From contig BLLK01000019.1 of assembly GCA_021927905.1 (NCBI GenBank), positions 124,001-188,000 of the forward strand: a stretch of 64,000 bases of DNA, written 5' to 3'. Of this stretch, positions 10,170 through 20,571 are shown in pieces (position 1 is the stretch's first letter; the number at the start of each line of letters is the position of its first letter). The notes beneath the pieces were generated by a model. That model did not search any database. It saw only the letters and a list, made by a program, of their open reading frames with translations, and was not told the origin of the DNA. The DNA is from Chaetoceros tenuissimus (taxonomy: Eukaryota > Bacillariophyta > Thalassiosirophyceae > Chaetocerotales > Chaetocerotaceae). Position numbers and translations under genes: made by a program.

Positions 10170-10994
10170 TTATAACTCTCCCATCATTTGCAAAACGTAT
10201 TTCTCGATAATTTCCTTCTCCGTGACGTGAGCGTATGGATTTTCCTTCAGATAACGTGAAGGTGTGATGCCGATGATGTTCTCTACTTTAAATGCCTTTG
10301 GCCCTCCTTTCTCAATCATAGTATCTAGAATCATTTCCAAGGTGGGCTCGAAGTAGGAGCAAACTCTATGTAAAGTAAATTCCTCTTGATTGTTCATGTT
10401 CTTTAGCCAGGCGCCGATTAAATGATCATAGTTGATTGCATAATCGTAATGAGAACTTTTAAATAGCTCTGTATAATCAATGATGCAGTTACCTATCTCT
10501 GTATCGCGTGGTACATTCAATATTTTCAAGTTGTCGTTGGAAGCAAATGCAAATTCTCCAATCTCTCTACATCTCGGAGGTATGAAGACACTAGAAAGAT
10601 TGCAGCGATAAAATGCACTGTATCCAATGAATTGTATGTTGAGAGACCAGTTGATACAGGCTAGATTTTTGCAACCAACAAACGCATCCCTTTCAATTCG
10701 ATTGACGGTGTCTGGAAAGATGACTCTCTTGATATTTTCGCATTCGTAGAACGTATATTCTGGAATCTCAGTGACGCCATCGACAACAATTATCTGCTGC
10801 CATGATTGCCTTTCATTCCAGTATGTCTTGAACTCGACTGATAAATGATCTATTTCATAATATGGTTCTCCATCATCAACATATACGAATATTCTCTCTG
10901 TATTCCATTCTCGAGTTAGTTCATCATTGTAGAGCGGCTTCGATCCATCATAAAAAAGAGTTACGAGACCATCCACTGTAGTAGCAACCCTCAT
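10170..10994 (-). CDS. BspA-like LRR protein, array copy 1
   Basis: Single exon. The start is set at the ATG giving MRVATTVDGLVTLFYDGSK, the N-terminal signature shared by all array members. The frame stays open upstream to 11117, but that extension has no match in the other copies. Layout, typical of the family here: N-terminal signature (~1-20), acidic linker, WQQIIVVDGVTEIPE-TF (~60-80), four to five LRR_5/BspA-type repeats (~80-185; pattern NIKRVIFPDTVNRI, AF-GCKNLA, SSVFIPPRCREIG), then a helical C-terminal cap with HRVCSYFEPTLEMILDTM, GITPSRYLKENPYA and MMGEL. No signal peptide or membrane helix is seen, so an intracellular binding scaffold is inferred. Ligand unknown. Confidence 0.85.
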   Translation of the reverse strand: MRVATTVDGLVTLFYDGSKPLYNDELTREWNTERIFVYVDDGEPYYEIDHLSVEFKTYWNERQSWQQIIVVDGVTEIPEYTFYECENIKRVIFPDTVNRIERDAFVGCKNLACINWSLNIQFIGYSAFYRCNLSSVFIPPRCREIGEFAFASNDNLKILNVPRDTEIGNCIIDYTELFKSSHYDYAINYDHLIGAWLKNMNNQEEFTLHRVCSYFEPTLEMILDTMIEKGGPKAFKVENIIGITPSRYLKENPYAHVTEKEIIEKYVLQMMGEL

Positions 10995-11347
10995 ATCTGA
11001 AAGCCAGTAATTCAATTTTATGTGTAGAAATGAAGATACTGTAAGATGTGAAAAGTCGAATTTCGATAGAAATTGACTGAAAAGAACAGATTCAAATGCC
11101 TCCACGAATTTCATCACTATGTGTATGTATGATGTAAATCGACCATTCTTCGACAGTCATCGAAGACTTGGAGTAAATTTATTCTTTGTTATTGCGAATC
11201 AAGATTTTGTATCTAGTCTTCAATGGTGATGCATGGATTACATTAGTTATAAACTTTACTATGGACTGTGACTTTTTACAAAGCTAAATATTATATTTTT
11301 ACTTTCATTTTCATGCTTGATATCCTTGTTTCGTTGAAATAGATCAT

Positions 11348-12043
11348 CTATAACTCTCCCATCATCTTGTGAACGTATCCCTTGATGATGTCCATCTCCT
11401 TCACGTTAGCAAAGGGATTTTCCTTCAAGTAATCGGAGGGACTAATGCCGATGATGTTCTCTTCTTTGAATGCCTTTGGTCCTCCTTTGTCCTTCATAGT
11501 ATCTAGAATCATATCCAAAGTAGGTTCAAAGGAAGAACATAGTCTATGCAACGCAAATTGATCGTCGTTATTGACATTCTTGAGCCAAGTATTGACTCTA
11601 TCGAGAAGACTAGAACCATCGTTTCCTCCAAATGGAGATCGTTCATATAACTCTGTAGAATGAAATACTTGAATTCGTAGCTGTGTGTTACGAGGAACAT
11701 TCAAAATTGTCAAGTTAGCATTTCCTACGAATGACCAATCTCCAATGTATCTGCATCGTGGCGGAATAAAGACACTTGAAAGTTTACATTCAGAGAATGC
11801 CTGTTCGCCAATAAATTCCAAGCCAAGAGATAACTTGATATATTCTAGATTCTTACAACGTTTGAACGCACTTTGTCTAATCCCAACGACTGTATCAGCG
11901 AAGATGACTCTCTTGATGTTGTAACAAAAGATGAAAGTAAACTCTGGAATCTCAGTGACGCCTTCTACAATGATTATCTGCTGCCAAGACCATCTTTCTC
12001 TAATGTACTCCTTACATTCATCAGAAACATTTGAGGATTCCAA
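11348..12043 (-). pseudogene. BspA-like LRR array copy 2, 5'-truncated
   Basis: The LRR and C-terminal cap are intact (WSWQQIIIVEGVTEIPEF, SSVFIPPRCRYIG, GISPSDYLKENPF, MMGEL) and follow the other copies. The first ~55 residues, including the MRVAT-VDGLVTLFYDGS signature, are missing. The frame closes at a stop about 12066 with no in-frame ATG between it and the conserved part, and no detached 5' exon is found in the next kilobase. A 'ctgcag' near 12070 could act as a splice acceptor, but no donor exon is evident. It may be a truncated, non-expressed copy. The 353 nt gap to copy 1 has a flank shared with other array members (ATCGACCATTCT motif). Confidence 0.7.
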
Positions 12044-15000
12044 ATCATGGTCATCATCATTGTAGAGACTGCAGAAACGTCAGAAAAAGCGCATTATCCA
12101 ACTGCACTTTTATCATTCAATCATAACATGGAAAATATACATTGACTTGACAATAATATCATAGATAGATCATATTATTCATAATAGCTCATGTGTGCAG
12201 TGCAGATGACTTATGTTTTCATCGCGAATGACTCTTTCTTATTGAAATGACTTATATTATACTAAATGAATGAAATGAGGACAATATTACCGTGACTGAC
12301 CTAAACAAAGCTAAATGATACTTTTCTGCGATCCCATTATGCGTTTTTAGCCAAACTCGTATTTGTCGAGCGTTGAATGAAGAATCATCTTGACATCATC
12401 AACCGCACAACACTTTTATTTCACATCTTTTCCTTCACAACGTTTCACCTACAGCAAGAAATAATTGCAAATTTGAGTACCCAATATATATATATCAACG
12501 TATATGCACCTAATTGATCCTTGGGCGAGTGAGAGTTTTGGAGATTTACTTTTATCGATGAGCTAGACGATAGATTACAGGACTTGACGAGCGAAAAAGG
12601 AGGCCGAGAAATGAAGTGTTTTCATGTTGAATGAGTATTTGAGAGTGTTAGAATGCTGATAAAGGGCAATTGTTCGATATCATAGGTATAGTCAACTCAC
12701 GGTGGCTTCGGATAACGAACTGGTGCATTTTCAAGCAAGATTTGGAGTCGGATCGACCTTCAAATTTGAATATTTGAGGTCGACAGTTGAATACATAGTG
12801 CAAAAATCAACTTTTACTCAACAGAATTCGATGCTGTATAGCTCAAAACGTTGTTCTAGGTAATGAAGAAGAACGGTGTATATAGTAAGCGGACCTTTTT
12901 ACATTGATATGATTTCCAAGTGACTGGTGAAAAAAATTACTCAAAGATTTGAACCACCTCATTTCCAATCGATGTGCAAACTTTTGGGACCTGTCTTGAT
13001 GTAATTACGGATCACGAGTATAAACCATCTTCGCTCAATACTTTGAATTAAAACATTCAAGTTTTACTTCTCTTCCAGAGTCCATGGTACTTGAGTAAAT
13101 CTAAATAATGTAGTCAATTTCCTTGCTCAAAAATTAAATATGCATGCAATTTAAGTATAATCTAAATACACAGCCGTGCATGGCTAATTAGTAATCGCTT
13201 TTACTGTATAAATAATGAAGATCTCAAGCTTGGGAAACATCTCAAGCTTATCTTTATAGAGTATGGCAGTAAAACGTTATTTCAAGTTTATTTTTACGAT
13301 ATTTCAACATTGTTTTTTCGTATGGTTTCTTCTGTAGTGGCCTCAGAAGCTCCAAAACTTCGTCATAGTATCTATTTGTAATGGTGGTTTGGAATTTTTA
13401 CGAATTATAGCTCCATCTATTCGAATAATAAAAATACAAGTACCGATAGCCTATTTTGGCTAAATTTCAAACTCAAATCGAAAGAAAGAATAGCTTGAGA
13501 AAAGTTTGTAGACGTTCTCAAAATGATATAGGTAGGATATAAAAGGCTTAACATATGTATGGGTTAGGAGTATAAATGCTCAAAAAATTTCAACTGTCCA
13601 AAATGCTCCGCTTGAGTACAATATTACCTCGACAAATATGCGAGGTACGTTATCTTTAACTCAGCGACTCTTAAAGTTATGAATACGCCTCCTCCACTTT
13701 ACTTCTCTCGTTAAAAATCAACTTTAATGGTTCTTAGGTAGATGTTATGCTGTCCTATAATCGATGTTTGGCTCGATACAAGTTTGGAGGAGCGAAAGAA
13801 AGGATTTAAGTATAAATACCAATGACGGTCGAGTCATATGTGAAATACATAAGTATCAATAAAATGAAACTTATGACGAATTAGAAGATATATAACATAA
13901 TATTAATAAAAAGCTATACTTGTATGAATGTACTTTTCGATGCTGAACTACTTGTTTCTATTATATTATTTTTCTAATATGTGAGTATAAATTTAACAGG
14001 TATTCAGACGTTGCGAATACGTCATACTACGAAGACATATACGTACACAAGATTTGAATTAGTGTCAACACGGAGAAACGGTCATTCTGATTCAAAAAAG
14101 CGCAGCGAGCAGAAGCAGCAGCACAGCAAACGACACATAAATCAAATCATTCAACACACCTCCACTTCACAGCATGATATGATCAAAAGCAATACACGCT
14201 AATACATAAGAGATACAGAAATGTATTTTTATTATGTATAGAAAAGAAGGACGAGGATAGCTACTGTTGCATCTAGTTTCTTGGTGAGTAACAGTGACGA
14301 TGGAAGATTTGTTTCTTGTCTCTTGTTCTTCTTTTCCCTCATCCTCCTCTTTTGTTCTAGTACTTGCCCACTTTGTGCTATCGATATACACGTTCTTTCC
14401 TTTGTGTATAGAATCATTCTACGGCAAAGATGGAATTACTCCACAGATGAATCAAAGAATAAGGTGAGTTCAACGATTATGAACACGACATCTCCTTTCT
14501 TTCACTCATCAACATCGACTAACACTTTTCATATATCAGTAGCTAGTGTAATGCTATGTGACTATCAATACTAGGCAGCAGCAAAGGAAAAAAAATTCCG
14601 GAAATGGCAAAAAAGACTCGATGGCACATATCTTTTAGTTTTGTTTCATATACGATCATCTTCAAGGCGGCTGGTTGGTACTTAACTGGAACGAATGAAT
14701 GAGGGCGATGTATTGCTTTGAATAGGATCTCTAAGTTTGGAAAATCAAATAAGTGTTGAGAACCAGCCTAAATGTTTTACATAGAATAATATTGATAAGA
14801 ACAAATGCATCTATTTTCAAAAGCTTTGAATGATATATAATGAAATTCGACGACTCATTTCTACATTAGATTACATTTTATGAGACATTTCCTTTGATTA
14901 TCATAGTCAAGTCTTTTACTTGTATGAGTTGTTTTGGATTGAAAATATGAGTCAATTTCAAAACTGAAATGATTCAATTTTTGTCGCATTTGAGCCAATT

Positions 15001-15121
15001 GCGATGATTGATCTGGCGCCAAAAGTGTACTTTGTAGATGATGATATGAGTCAATATTTAGCTGATATGAGTCAATACTGTTGAAATGATTGCATATGGA
15101 TAATGTGCTTTTTCTGACGAA
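12044..15121. other. 3 kb gene-poor stretch inside the LRR array
   Basis: AT-rich sequence with no ORF I can support. Plus-strand frames at 13981-14202 and 14281-14574 and minus frames at 14167-14417 overlap each other and have no recognisable domain. A minus frame at 14861-15127 abuts the LRR relic at 15122 but encodes unrelated sequence with a 'tgagtcaata' repeat. No tRNA, transposase or terminal repeat was recognised. It is the longest gene-free interval of the window. Confidence 0.5.
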
Positions 15122-15213
15122 TACCATTCTTCACTCAGTCTTCGATTAAACAGCTCCTTCGATCCGTCATAAAAGAGAGTTACAAGGCCATCTACATAGC
15201 AACCCTCATAATA
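15122..15213 (-). pseudogene. LRR relic: only the 5' end of a gene
   Basis: This 92 nt piece reads as the N-terminal signature MRVA-VDGLVTLFYDGSKELFNRRLSEEW of the array genes. A single base is missing near codon 5 relative to the consensus GCTACTGTAGAT, which breaks the frame. No LRR or cap sequence follows. The 5' flank still carries the conserved upstream element (15320-15366), so this is a gene start whose body was lost, not a random match. Confidence 0.85.
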
Positions 15214-15278
15214 ATATATTTAGGTAGTCAAATGATTTGAGTGAAGGCCTAAGTATTATCGTTAGCAAAGTAATAAAT

Positions 15279-15312
15279 GCTGTTTGCTGCTTTGCTGCTT
15301 TGCTGCTTTGCT
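15279..15312. repeat. Short tandem repeat (TTTGCTGC)n
   Basis: About three to four copies of the 8-mer tttgctgc, just upstream of the LRR relic and next to its conserved upstream element. It is a minor microsatellite. Confidence 0.85.
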
Positions 15313-15319
15313 TTATGAT

Positions 15320-15366
15320 AGTTTTGTAAGTGTGACAATTTCTCACAAACACAATGACGTCTTTAC
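15320..15366 (-). promoter_or_regulatory. Conserved LRR upstream element, site 1
   Basis: The plus-strand text runs 'agttttgtaagtg', then 'gtgacaat', then 'acaatgacgtctt'. It matches 22673-22717 and 26766-26812 in order and spacing, allowing indels. It lies ~110-150 nt upstream of the relic start. It contains TGACGTC, a half or full CRE-type bZIP site. The 15214-15679 interval holds this element and the microsatellite, plus a ~130 nt block at 15430-15560 that resembles 17490-17620. Confidence 0.6.
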
Positions 15367-15679
15367 TTTTAATTTCTGTTACGCGAGTTATGCCAATAGA
15401 AAGATCTTCAATATCAAAGGATTATTGTAAAGGACCCCCTTTGCAGTTGTCAAGACTTACGACGGCAAGAAAGCAGATCATCTGGAAGCATGGTACTTCT
15501 TATGAGAACATGAAATCCTAAATAATCCGTGCTTCGTGCGTTACTTTTTCGAACGAAGGCGATTGAAGAAGTTGAAAAAAAGATATTGAATACACGTCTA
15601 TTACTAGCGTCAAATATATAAAAGAATTTGATTAATTTTAACTTTAGTAACCTTTCAAGTCTACTTCTACTGTGCCCAT

Positions 15680-16480
15680 CTACAACTCTCCTATCATTTG
15701 CAAAATATACTTCTCGATTACTTCCTTCTCCTTCACGTGAGCGTATGGATTTTCCTTCAAGTATCGCGATGGGGTGATGCCAATATTATTCTCTACTTTA
15801 AATGTCTTTGGTCCTCCTCTCTCCTTCATGGTATCTAGAATCATCTCAAGTGTAGGTTCGAAGGAGGAACAAATTCTATGCAAATCAAAGTGGTTGCCGA
15901 AATTAATGTTCGTTAGCCACCAGCCAGGAACATTTTGTTTCATATATAATTTAGCCAACTTGGTAGATCCAGTAATTTCAAGGAGACCTAGTGCTGTATT
16001 CTGTGGAACATTCAAAATCTCCAAATTGTCGTTCAAAGAACATGCATAGTCTCCTATGTTTTGGCATCTTGGCGGAATAAAGACACTGGAAAGGTTGCAA
16101 TTGCTGAATGCACGTTCTCCAATGTTTTCTAAGTTGAGAGGCCACCTGACATGTTGAAGACTTTTACAATTGCTAAAAGCCACCATTCCAATCCTAGTAA
16201 CGGTATCTGCAAATATGACTCTTTTGATGTTCTTGCAACCTTTGAAAGTCTTCGCTGGTATCTCGGTAACGCCATCGACAACGATTATCTGCTGCCATGA
16301 CAATCTTTGTCTGATGTACTCCTTACATTCCAATGATAGATTCAATGATTCGATATCATTATCTCTTCTGACTGTTCTCTGACAGGCACGTATCCACTCC
16401 AACTCTAGATCTCGATTGAAGAGTTCCTTTGAACCGTCATAGTAGAGAGTCACGAGACCATCGACAGTAGCAACCCTCAT
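15680..16480 (-). CDS. BspA-like LRR protein, array copy 4 (266 aa)
   Basis: Complete single-exon member that starts directly with the array signature MRVATVDGLVTLYYDGSKELF. It has a charged linker, then SWQQIIVVDGVTEIPAKTF and repeats NIKRVIFADTVTRIG / AFSNCKSLQHV / NLENIGERAFSNCNLSSVFIPPRC / NLEILNVPQNT. The cap is HRICSSFEPTLEMILDTM, GITPSRYLKENPYAHV and ending MIGEL. No targeting signal. It is among the best-preserved copies and useful as a reference for the array. Function is inferred only as protein binding. Confidence 0.88.
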   Translation of the reverse strand: MRVATVDGLVTLYYDGSKELFNRDLELEWIRACQRTVRRDNDIESLNLSLECKEYIRQRLSWQQIIVVDGVTEIPAKTFKGCKNIKRVIFADTVTRIGMVAFSNCKSLQHVRWPLNLENIGERAFSNCNLSSVFIPPRCQNIGDYACSLNDNLEILNVPQNTALGLLEITGSTKLAKLYMKQNVPGWWLTNINFGNHFDLHRICSSFEPTLEMILDTMKERGGPKTFKVENNIGITPSRYLKENPYAHVKEKEVIEKYILQMIGEL

Positions 16481-16489
16481 TTCTTCAAT

Positions 16490-16930
16490 TTATGTGTGTT
16501 GATGAGTATAGCAGGTTGTGAAAAGACAATTTTCCACAGAATTTGACTGATAGAACAACGTGGACAGCTTCATATTCTGGTTCACGAATGCATCACGATG
16601 TGTCTAGACAATGGAAATCGACCATTCTGTCATTTCACATCAACGCTGCACGAAAATTCATTCTATGTCATAACTATGTATGAACAGACCTTGTAGTATT
16701 TTTATAGGTGACGCAATGAATTATTCATTGTGTAAAATAGTAACGTTGTTAAAAAACATGGAAAAGCTTCTTGAAAGCCTGCCCTGAAAAAGGAATGTTT
16801 TAGTCCCATCTTGAAGAGTCAAATACCACGACCGCCTCATTCCATGACTTTTGCAAGTCGAAAATCATCTGGTAGAATACGGTAGATATCTGCACTTGAA
16901 TACATTTTAAAGCATCGGGATATAATACAT
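16490..16930. repeat. Duplicated LRR 5' flank, copy A
   Basis: The region upstream of array copy 4 matches 19055-19500 upstream of array copy 5. Shared landmarks are 'agaatttgac', 'gcatcacgatgtgtct', 'atggaaatcgaccattct', 'aaaaaggaatgttttagtccca' and 'ttgaatacat'. So the gene and at least ~440 nt of upstream sequence were copied together. Confidence 0.75.
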
Positions 16931-18222
16931 ATAGCTTACTTCCTTTAAAGAAGACTGGTTGAAAGCACGCTAGCAATCATGCATCAGTATTTACTTTTTC
17001 GAACGAAGCGTCCTTTGTCCGTTATGACTTTGAAGTGAATGTGAAGTGAAAGTGACGAATATTCAAAATGAAATGAAGGCGGCAGCTTGTTGGCAAAGTT
17101 CAATTCCCTAGGTACAAATGAAAATGTCGCTTTCAATGGGGGCATAATCAGATGCGTAATCATGCAGCAAAGGTAGACGCTTCGTTAGACTGACAAGATT
17201 TATACTTTCATGGATGAATGGCTATGGAAATAGCACATAGCTTTTGACTGCTCTGGTATATAATAAAAAAGAGATGCTTAAAAAGACAGCGGCATCAGCA
17301 ACTTTCTATCGGAATATTTGCCATTTCCGGACCGTTTGAGAGCAGCTTTTAAGGATTCAAGTCATATCTAATTTGATGAGGTATAGAATAGATTACTTGT
17401 GATGAAATGTTTTATACAAAGACTGAGTCACGTATAGAAGGGCAAAGGCCGTTGCAAGCAATGTTATTATGGAACTCTTTCTACGTCTATTACTTGTTCA
17501 AAGAAGAAAGACGATCATCTGAAAGCATGCTGGGAACAACGAGACTATGAAATCCAACATGACTAAAAAGGAGCAAAACGAAATGGAATCTACTGATATT
17601 ACTTTTTGAACGAAGTCTTTTTAAACTTTGTAATTTTGAAGCAAGGACAATGACTGCTCGGAGTGAAATGGGGGGCGATAGAAAAAATTGAGGTTGAGAA
17701 AGAAAAGAAAGCAATACTTCTTCTCAAAGTATAAGTGAAATGTATAGCCACAAATTAAATTGGAGCTTTAAACGAAATGCATCACGAGCTCGAATCTCTG
17801 TCCAAGGAACAAGATTATATATAAATATTACAGGCCGAATAGTTTCATGGATGGGAGGAAATAAAATTGACAGCGCGGATATTACTTATGAACGTTGTCA
17901 GTAGATGAGGGCATTAGAAGAAATAGCAAGAAAATGGAAAGTGATACTAAATATTTGATGAATGGAAAGATCTTTTATGTCAAAGGAAGGTATTGCAATG
18001 CGTCTCTACGTAGCTGTTCTCTTTGGACTAGACTCAAAAGTTTTCTAGTCAAATAACGAAGATAGAAGATGGAGTAACTAATCTTGACAGAATGTTTCAG
18101 ATGAATAGTAATAGCTCAAAATATTCAATGAATGAAATGTGTTTAAAATGAAAGTCTATGTCATTCACCTTCATATTATTACCCCCTCATCATCATCGCG
18201 TACTACTTAATACATCCTCTAA
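16931..18222. other. Intergenic between LRR copies 4 and 5
   Basis: 1.3 kb without a supported gene. It holds repeated patches such as 'ttactttttcgaacgaag' at ~16990 and a close relative at ~17600. These also match ~15540, showing that array spacers share duplicated material. A 74-codon minus frame at 17490-17714 is not convincing. Confidence 0.45.
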
Positions 18223-19048
18223 TTACAACTCTCCCATCATTCGCAAAACGTACTTCTCGATTATTTCTTTTCCAGTTACGTTAGTGTATGGGTTTTCACT
18301 CAAATAATCAGAAGGAGTAACACTAATGCTATTCTTCACTTTGAATGCTTTTGGACCTCCTTTCTCTACCATAGTATCTGAGAATCATCTCGAGTGTAGG
18401 TTCGTAAGATGAGCATATTCTATGCAAAGCGAATTGGTCGTCGTTATTCATGTTCTTTAGCCAGGTATATTGTTCACTATTGTGAATACATAACTTCATA
18501 GAATAAAATATACAATTTCCTGATAGCTCTGTATCCTGCGGAACGTTCAAGATTGTCAAGTCCTTGTTGTTGAAGAATGCCCATCCTCTAATCTCTCTGC
18601 ATGTTGGGGGAAAAAAGACGCTGGAAAGATTACACCACTTGAATGCTTCTTCTTCAATAATTTGCAAGTTTAAAGACCAATTGATGTAGACAAGATTCTT
18701 GCAACGAAGAAAAGCACTTTGTCCAATTAGAAGAACGGTATTTGTAAAGATGACTCTTTTGATGTTAAATCATCCAGAGAAAGTACTTTTTGGGATCTCA
18801 GTAACTCCATCCACGATTATTACTTGCTGCCACGAAAATCTTTCTTTAAGATACTCCTTGCACTCATCAGATACAGGTAGCGATTCAATATTATGGTCAT
18901 CCTCATTGAGACCACGCTCGTGTTGTGCAACCCACCAAGATAGATGGTCTTCTTCTAGCTCACACTCTCTATTCAGTTCTTCATTGAAGAGTTGCTTCGA
19001 TCCATCGTAGAAAAGCGTAACGAGACCATCAACAGTAGCAACTCTCAT
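18223..19048 (-). pseudogene. BspA-like LRR array copy 5, disrupted
   Basis: Full-length homology from the MRVATVDGLVTLFYDGSKQLF start at 19048 to the MMGEL stop at 18223. Two lesions are seen. A TGA replaces the cysteine codon after FSG (about 18769), where other copies read GCKNIKRV. One extra base near 18377 in the cap shifts EMILDTM to EMILRYY. Sequence between and after the lesions still follows the family, so the damage is recent. Either lesion could be checked as a real allele. Confidence 0.85.
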
Positions 19049-19054
19049 CCTCTT

Positions 19055-19500
19055 TTCTCAAGTTTTTGAATTTCCTTTCTAAATGAGTAGTAATAGAAAT
19101 ATGAAAAGGTCGAATTCAACAGAATTTGACCGAATAGAGCAAACGTGAAGTGAAGCTGCATCACGATGTGTCTATCAGATGGAAATCGACCATTCTATCG
19201 AGTCGCATCAAACCTACATTCAATTTATGTTAAATATATATAACTCGAAGTTGTACAATCTTTTAAAGGTGACACAAGGAATTATTCATCGTTATTAGTA
19301 ACATTTATGGAAAAAGAAAAGAACGAAAGGGGCTGTGCATCCGATAAAAAGGAATGTTTTAGTCCCAGTTTGAGGTCATATGACACGATTAGCTCATCAA
19401 TGTCTCTTTGAGGTCGAAAAATCATGCGTTGGAAAATATTTTCTTTTTTACAATAGGGTAATGCAGTCACCACCAGTGGAATTGAATACATCTTGAATGC
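19055..19500. repeat. Duplicated LRR 5' flank, copy B
   Basis: Counterpart of 16490-16930. Its distal end abuts the start of the plus-strand gene at 19536, so sequence that arose as an LRR upstream flank now also lies directly upstream of an unrelated divergent gene. Confidence 0.72.
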
Positions 19501-19535
19501 ATATTACAAACTAGAATTTATATAGAACAGCGAAT

Positions 19536-20348
19536 ATGATACGATACCTTCAATTTCTAATTGCAATTGGCCTTTGTGCAGCAGTCACTTCATACGGTAA
19601 GTACTCTAGTATCCAGTAACAGTCTTTCCATCATTAACTTCAATTCTCACAACCCTCTCTATTAGATGGCGACATCTACGGACCACTTGAAAACTTTAAA
19701 GAATCAGAATATATAATGATTGACGGACGATACGTTTACTTTATACTATCCAATGATCCAGAATTTTCGCCGGGAGCATGGGGATGTCTAGACGTTGGAA
19801 TGGACGATTATGCATCGTTACAACAATATGCTGATTTTGTCAAGGAATCATTTGGAGAAGAAAAGACTATTACTCAAATAAACAATGAGAATATGCCATT
19901 TGGAGGGTTATATGATGTAGAGAATGATGTAGAATATTACAATACGGCAAATCAAGGTGTACCTGGTCCTTTTGTATATGATAAATTGTTGGTGACGGAT
20001 TGTCTTGCTGCGAAAATGTTGGCGAGACCTGCAAAGAGTAGTAAGACGCCTAAGAGTAGCAAGGCTCCTTCAAGTAAGGCCCCAAAGAGTAGCAAATCTC
20101 CATCAAGTAAGGCGCCAAAGACATCTTCGAGTAAGGCACCAAAGACACCGGCGACAAAAAGTCCAAAGGCAACGAAACAACCTTCGAGCAAAGCACCAAA
20201 GGCTTCTACGAAATCACCAAAATCAACAAAGGCTCCAGGAGTAGGTGCTCCACCTGCTCTTTCATCGTCGGATGCAAGTGTCAATAGAGTTTCTTTCCTT
20301 TATTCCACATGTATGGCTGCAATAGTATTTACTTGGTTCGGTTTATAA
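19536..20348 (+). CDS. Lysine/serine-rich secreted, probably anchored surface protein
   Basis: Two exons, 19536-19596 and 19666-20348, with a 69 nt intron (GTAAGT...TTAG), give 247 aa. Exon 1 encodes the signal peptide MIRYLQFLIAIGLCAAVTSY, which is lost if only the long frame from 19716 is taken. Residues ~21-135 are a hydrophilic domain with aromatic residues and few Cys (GAWGCLDVG, DCLAAK). Residues ~140-213 are built from SSKAPK, KSSK, KTPK and KSPK units, many spaced as KxxK, as in silaffin-type silica-associated peptides. The C-terminus (VSFLYSTCMAAIVFTWFGL) is a hydrophobic tail that fits a GPI signal or a membrane anchor. It is the only plus-strand gene within the LRR array. A cell-wall role is inferred from composition only. 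Confidence 0.82.
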
Positions 20349-20571
20349 CGCTGTGATTTAGGTATATTTATATGCTGAGAAAGGATGTAGATTTCTTTGA
20401 ATAGAAAGCACATTGAACTCAAGTGATTATATGTAAAGATAAACATTGAATAGAATTATTTTAACAGAGAGTAATGCATCATTGTCGAGTTCATTTGGAG
20501 GGAATCTATTTGGTTATAATTATGAATGAACTCGTCTAGAAGTTCTTTGATGAAATAGACGGAGTTTTATT

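Noticed and set aside
11118-11347. Possible extension or separate exon upstream of LRR copy 1
   Set aside because: The frame continues to 11117, but no other array member has comparable residues before MRVAT.
14281-14574. 97-codon plus ORF in the gene-poor stretch
   Set aside because: Overlaps minus frames of similar length; starts with a hydrophobic stretch that could imitate a signal peptide, but no further support.
14861-15127. 88-codon minus ORF adjoining the LRR 5' relic
   Set aside because: Considered as the missing body of the relic gene, but it has no LRR or cap sequence and contains a 'tgagtcaata' repeat.
15279-15312. (TTTGCTGC)n considered as a CRISPR-like or telomere-like array
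   Set aside because: No spacers, only about four 8-nt units in a eukaryotic nuclear context; a simple microsatellite.
20005-20244. Arg/Gln-rich 79-codon plus ORF
   Set aside because: Out-of-frame shadow of the SSKAPK repeat in the surface protein gene.
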